NCBI RefSeq assembly: GCF_007828215.1
Contig: NZ_VIUE01000032.1
Location: 1-64,000, forward strand
Length of the DNA: 64,000 nt
Direction of reading: 5' to 3'
Origin: Pseudomonas sp. SJZ074
GTDB lineage: Bacteria > Pseudomonadota > Gammaproteobacteria > Pseudomonadales > Pseudomonadaceae
Shown here: in pieces, positions 60,340-64,000 of the stretch
How the letters are laid out: every line of letters starts with the position of its first letter
Numbering within the stretch: the stretch's first letter is position 1
Translations under genes and position numbers: made by a program
Notes under the pieces: model-generated
The model's input: only the letters and a program-made list of their open reading frames with translations
Told to the model about the DNA's origin: nothing
The model's database searches: none

Positions 60340-61805
60340 CAATCTATTCCTAACTGATTCCAAATGGCATCGATCCGTTGGGTAACGGCTTCATCCTTGA
60401 CGATAACCCGGCCCCACTCACGGGTGGTTTCTCCAGGCCATTTATGCGTGGCATCGAGCCCCATCTTCGATCCCAGGCCGGAGACCGGCGAAGCGAAGTC
60501 GAGGTAGTCGATCGGCGTGTTGTCGATCATCACCATGTCGCGCTTGGGGTCCATGCGCGTGGTAATGGCCCAGATCACGTCGTTCCAGTCCCGTGCATTG
60601 ATATCGTCGTCAGTGACGATAACGAACTTGGTGTACATGAACTGTCGCAGAAACGACCAGACGCCCAGCATCACCCGCTTGGCGTGCCCTGGATACGACT
60701 TCTTCATGGTGACCACGGCCATGCGATACGAACAGCCCTCCGGCGGCAGGTAGAAATCGGTGATCTCCGGAAATTGCTTTTGCAGGATCGGCACAAAGAC
60801 TTCGTTCAACGCCACACCGAGGATGGCCGGTTCATCGGGCGGACGGCCGGTGTAGGTGCTGTGGTAGATCGGCTTCACCCGATGGGTGATACGTTCGATG
60901 GTGAACACCGGGAAGCTGTCGACTTCGTTGTAGTAGCCTGTGTGGTCGCCGTACGGGCCTTCATCGGCCATTTCGCCGGGGTGGATCACCCCTTCGAGGA
61001 TGATCTCGGCGGTGGCCGGGACTTGCAGGTCGTTGCCGCGGCATTTCACCAGTTCGGTGCGGTTGCCGCGCAGCAGGCCGGCGAAGGCGTATTCGGAGAG
61101 GCTGTCGGGCACGGGCGTGACCGCCCCAAGAATGGTCGCCGGGTCCGCGCCCAGTGCCACCGATACGGGGAAAGGCTGGCCGGGGTGTTTTTCACACCAC
61201 TCGCGATAGTCCAGCGCACCGCCACGGTGGCTCAGCCAACGCATAATGACCTTGTTGCGGCCAATCACCTGCTGGCGATAGATACCCAGGTTCTGGCGAT
61301 CCTTGTTCGGGCCTTTGGTGACGGTCAGGCCCCAGGTGATCAACGGCCCCACATCGCCCGGCCAGCAGGTCTGTACCGGAAGCATCGCGAGGTCGACATC
61401 ATCCCCTTCGATTACCACTTCCTGGCAAATCGCGTCCTTGACGACTTTCGGTGCCATGGAAATGATCTTGCGAAAAATCGGCAGTTTGGACCAGGCGTCC
61501 TTCAGGCCCTTGGGTGGCTCGGGCTCCTTGAGGAACGCCAGCAACTTGCCGATCTCGCGCAGCTCGTCGACCGACTCGGCGCCCATGCCCATGGCCACGC
61601 GCTCCGGTGTGCCGAACAGGTTACCCAGTACCGGTATGTCGTAGCCTGTTGGGTTTTCGAACATTAACGCCGGGCCTTTGGCCCGCAGCGTGCGGTCGCA
61701 GACTTCCGTCATCTCCAGCACCGGAGAGATGGGAACCTGGATGCGTTTCAACTCGCCGCGCTGCTCAAGCTGCTGCACGAAATCCCGAAGATCCTTGAAT
61801 TTCAT
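60339..61805 (-). CDS. ubiD: 4-hydroxy-3-polyprenylbenzoate decarboxylase UbiD
   Basis: A 488-residue prenyl-FMN-dependent decarboxylase in ubiquinone synthesis. Key segments: TWGLTVTKGPNKDRQNLGIY, MADEGPYGDHTGYYNE (catalytic Glu), YHSTYTGRPPDEPAILG and FVIVTDDDINARDWNDVIWA. The ATG at 61805 is preferred; 21 extra upstream codons lack similarity. It is followed by the oxidoreductase in the same direction. Confidence 0.96.
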   Translation of the reverse strand: MKFKDLRDFVQQLEQRGELKRIQVPISPVLEMTEVCDRTLRAKGPALMFENPTGYDIPVLGNLFGTPERVAMGMGAESVDELREIGKLLAFLKEPEPPKGLKDAWSKLPIFRKIISMAPKVVKDAICQEVVIEGDDVDLAMLPVQTCWPGDVGPLITWGLTVTKGPNKDRQNLGIYRQQVIGRNKVIMRWLSHRGGALDYREWCEKHPGQPFPVSVALGADPATILGAVTPVPDSLSEYAFAGLLRGNRTELVKCRGNDLQVPATAEIILEGVIHPGEMADEGPYGDHTGYYNEVDSFPVFTIERITHRVKPIYHSTYTGRPPDEPAILGVALNEVFVPILQKQFPEITDFYLPPEGCSYRMAVVTMKKSYPGHAKRVMLGVWSFLRQFMYTKFVIVTDDDINARDWNDVIWAITTRMDPKRDMVMIDNTPIDYLDFASPVSGLGSKMGLDATHKWPGETTREWGRVIVKDEAVTQRIDAIWNQLGID

Positions 61806-61883
61806 TGAGATGCCACCCCGAAAATAGGCGTACATCCTACCTGCTCCAGCGCCCGAACAGCAGCCCACGCGTGCGCAGAGCAG

Positions 61884-63839
61884 TCAATTATCGGCAGTAC
61901 CCAGCAGCAGCGGAGCAAACAACGGTCCCAGACGAGCACTACCGAGGTCCGACAAATGATCCTCATCCCGGTATTGCGAGTAACCATTGGCCTCGATTGG
62001 GCAGATCCGATCCGAGCACATCAACGGCGTAGGATCGATGACATGTACGCCGGGGTCGGCAGCCTTCATCGAGTCGAACAAGGCGCCCAGGAAGTGCTGG
62101 CGCGCCAGGTGCTCCGAGAGCGGACGGCCCAACCCCTCGGCCGAACGCCCTATGCGCGCCAGGCTCGTCAGTCGGCCGATGGCACCCTTGCGTTGCAACG
62201 GCACCTCCTTGAACAACCAGACCTGCGCGCCCGTTGCCCTGATCGCTGCGACGCGCGCCTTGAGCGCCGCGGCCATACGCGCCTCGGCTTCGGCGGTATT
62301 GTCGCGGGGATCGAGCAACACCTTCTTGTCGCCATCCTCACGACCGTAGACATATAAGCTCCAGTTGGATGCCAGTACCACATCCTTGATCTTCAGGCGA
62401 CGAACCTGCTCCATGGTTCGTGCATTGAAATCCTTGCAACGCGGCCTCGGGTCATCGCTGAGAATTGGCGGGCAGGCGCTCATGCTGTAAAGCCAGACCG
62501 GGCCACTACCGTGCGCGATGCTACTTTCAATCGCCGGCAACAGCGCCGCAGCGTGACTGTCGCCCCAGAACAGCCGGGGCGCCGGGGCATCCTTGTGCCC
62601 GCCCAACAGGCATGCCTTGTCCAGACGCTTGTCTGAAGTCACCAGCATGCATTTCATCTGCCCCGCTCGCCATTCCCGCGCCTGCGCATACTCCATTGCT
62701 TTGCCGGTAAGGCGCTGGGGAAAGCCATCCGCCGACCGTACCACCGAACCCGATACAGCCAGGACAGCCATGGCCAGCAACCCTCCCACCAACACGGGTT
62801 TACGCCCAGCCAGCAGGCGCTTTTCACGGAACGCAAGCTCAACGAAACGCCAACTCAGCCAGGCAAGAACCAGCGCCAGCAGAATCCAGCACGCCGCCTC
62901 CCACGGCTGGATTCCATCGATGGAGATGGCGTTGGCATAGACGTAGACCGGCCAATGCCACAGGTAAAAGGAATAGGAAAGCAAACCCACCCAGACCAGA
63001 GCCCTGGTACTTAACACCTGAGCGACCCAGGTCGAACAGCGAGCGCCTGACCAGATCAATGCCGTGGTACCGAGCACAGGAAATAAAGCGGCCCAGCCCG
63101 GAAACACCGTCGTTTCGTCGAAGGTGAAAACCGCTGCCAGGATCGCCATCAACCCAGCCACGGCGGCGAACTGACAGATCCACGGTCGAACAGCGTGCCT
63201 GGGCGCAGGCAGGACCGCCAACATCGCCCCGCACAAAAGCTCCCAGGCCCGGGTCGGCAACGAGAAGAAAGCAACGTCAGGCTTGCGGTCGATGTAAGCG
63301 ATATTCAGCCCGAAAGAAATCAACAGCAGGGCAAACAGCATCCAACGCCAATGGCGAACGTGGCGCATCAACAGCACCATCAGCAGTGGAAAAAAGATGT
63401 AGTACTGCTCTTCGACAGCCAGGGACCAAGTGTGAAGCAGCGGCTTCAGATCCGAGGCAGGCGCGAAATAACCATCTTCACGCATGAACAGGATGTTTGA
63501 GATAAACAGAGATTGATAACGAACCGTCCTGCCAAGCTCTGAAAAATCCTTGGCCGTCAGCAGTAACCAGCCGACGGCCAGTGAAGCCAGCAGTACCACG
63601 CTCAAGGCCGGGAGGATACGTCGCGCCCGACGCGCCCAGAAATCGACGAAGCTGAAACGCTGCGCACTGATCTCGCGGAACAGGATACTGGTGATCAGGA
63701 ACCCGGAAATGACGAAAAAGACGTCGACACCGACAAAACCACCGCTGAATGTGCCGAAACCGAAGTGAAACAAAACAACTGGAATAACGGCCAGCGCCCT
63801 CAAGCCATCAATGTCACGGCGGTTGCCAAACGTATGCAT
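61884..63839 (-). CDS. O-acetyltransferase: acyltransferase 3 plus SGNH domain
   Basis: A 651-residue membrane protein of the OafA/OatA type. The N-terminal acyltransferase-3 domain (residues about 1-380, 10 membrane segments; RDIDGLRALAVIPVVLFHFG, TWSLAVEEQYYIFFPL) moves acyl groups across the membrane. A C-terminal SGNH domain (about 430-651) has FWGDSHAAAL (Ser) and DEDHLSDLG (Asp-His). It probably acetylates surface polysaccharide, as in PAO1 PA5238 (O-antigen acetylase). The ATG at 63839 follows AAGGAGCGTT. Confidence 0.9.
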   Translation of the reverse strand: MHTFGNRRDIDGLRALAVIPVVLFHFGFGTFSGGFVGVDVFFVISGFLITSILFREISAQRFSFVDFWARRARRILPALSVVLLASLAVGWLLLTAKDFSELGRTVRYQSLFISNILFMREDGYFAPASDLKPLLHTWSLAVEEQYYIFFPLLMVLLMRHVRHWRWMLFALLLISFGLNIAYIDRKPDVAFFSLPTRAWELLCGAMLAVLPAPRHAVRPWICQFAAVAGLMAILAAVFTFDETTVFPGWAALFPVLGTTALIWSGARCSTWVAQVLSTRALVWVGLLSYSFYLWHWPVYVYANAISIDGIQPWEAACWILLALVLAWLSWRFVELAFREKRLLAGRKPVLVGGLLAMAVLAVSGSVVRSADGFPQRLTGKAMEYAQAREWRAGQMKCMLVTSDKRLDKACLLGGHKDAPAPRLFWGDSHAAALLPAIESSIAHGSGPVWLYSMSACPPILSDDPRPRCKDFNARTMEQVRRLKIKDVVLASNWSLYVYGREDGDKKVLLDPRDNTAEAEARMAAALKARVAAIRATGAQVWLFKEVPLQRKGAIGRLTSLARIGRSAEGLGRPLSEHLARQHFLGALFDSMKAADPGVHVIDPTPLMCSDRICPIEANGYSQYRDEDHLSDLGSARLGPLFAPLLLGTADN

Positions 63840-63925
63840 AACGCTCCTTGTCGCTTTGAAGACCCATGATGAACACGGACACAGCCAGCCTACGAAAGTT
63901 GTCCATTTTGATAAAAAACTTCGCA

Positions 63926-63962
63926 AAAAAAAGAGCGCCTCATCTGAGGCGCCCTTTTTTTC
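63926..63962 (-). terminator. Rho-independent terminator of rho
   Basis: GGCGCCTCA pairs with TGAGGCGC; on the minus strand it is followed by a run of T. It lies about 20 bases past the rho stop. Confidence 0.85.
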
Positions 63963-63979
63963 TACAACCTGACTTCGTG

Positions 63980-64000
63980 TTACTTACGCTTCATCGACAG
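63980..64000 (-). CDS. rho: Transcription termination factor Rho (C-terminal end, partial)
   Basis: The last six codons and stop, reading LSMKRK, are visible at the window edge. This tail fits Rho of Pseudomonas, and the gene order (O-acetyltransferase then rho) matches PAO1 PA5238-PA5239. The rest of the gene lies outside the window. Confidence 0.7.
   Translation of the reverse strand: MSMKRK

Overview
The window is chromosomal DNA of a fluorescent-group Pseudomonas (P. fluorescens-like). The evidence is GC-rich coding sequence on both strands, many REP sequences of the GTGGGAGCGAGCCTGCTCGC type, and gene order that follows blocks known from P. aeruginosa PAO1: a PA0296-PA0310-like block (polyamine spu genes, HacB-type acylase), an ssu sulfonate block, and a PA5204-PA5239-like block (argA, argE, gcv, ubi, pepP, zapA, 6S RNA, glpT, ubiD, rho). 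I see no prophage, integrase, complete IS, CRISPR array, tRNA or rRNA.

Layout. 0.2-3.6 kb: phosphorylcholine phosphatase, the cystine symporter tcyP and folA. 3.6-8.5 kb: a membrane protein (DUF2868) overlapping a GTPase (DUF3482), a DUF523 protein next to a 2OG-Fe(II) oxygenase, and a secreted protein. 8.5-14.9 kb: alpha/beta hydrolase, thioredoxin-like DUF6436 protein, acylase, AhpD-like protein, and a divergent GlxA regulator/HD hydrolase pair. 15.0-25.4 kb: the spu polyamine uptake and gamma-glutamylation cluster, in which spuA survives only as a broken remnant. 25.6-27.8 kb: a TetR regulator and a HipBA-type toxin-antitoxin pair. 28.0-33.7 kb: ssuEADCBF and lsfA, a sulfate-starvation unit.

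33.7-35.5 kb holds a gene-free stretch with two near-identical terminators, a nucleotidyltransferase fragment and a possible small RNA, then an OprD-family porin. 36-40.9 kb: argA, argE, a CYTH-CHAD protein and an Lrp regulator. 41-48.4 kb: an orphan GspE-type ATPase, a DUF2388 protein, gcvH and gcvT (gcvP is not beside them), and a ferric iron ABC transporter. 48.5-54.7 kb: the ubiI-like/ubiH/pepP/ygfB operon, divergent from TIGR02449-zapA-6S RNA-ygfA. 54.8-64 kb: EVE protein, FliL-like protein, quinone oxidoreductase, glpT, ChaC, ferredoxin-reductase, ubiD, an O-acetyltransferase and the last codons of rho.

Most of the window is ordinary core genome. The items worth a second look are the decayed spuA reading into the spuB ribosome site, two MITE-like elements of about 165 bp with terminal inverted repeats (one supplies the stop codon of the iron permease gene), the fragment and orphan terminator at 33.8-34.1 kb, the absence of gcvP, and two uncharacterised gene pairs (DUF2868/DUF3482 and GlxA/HD).
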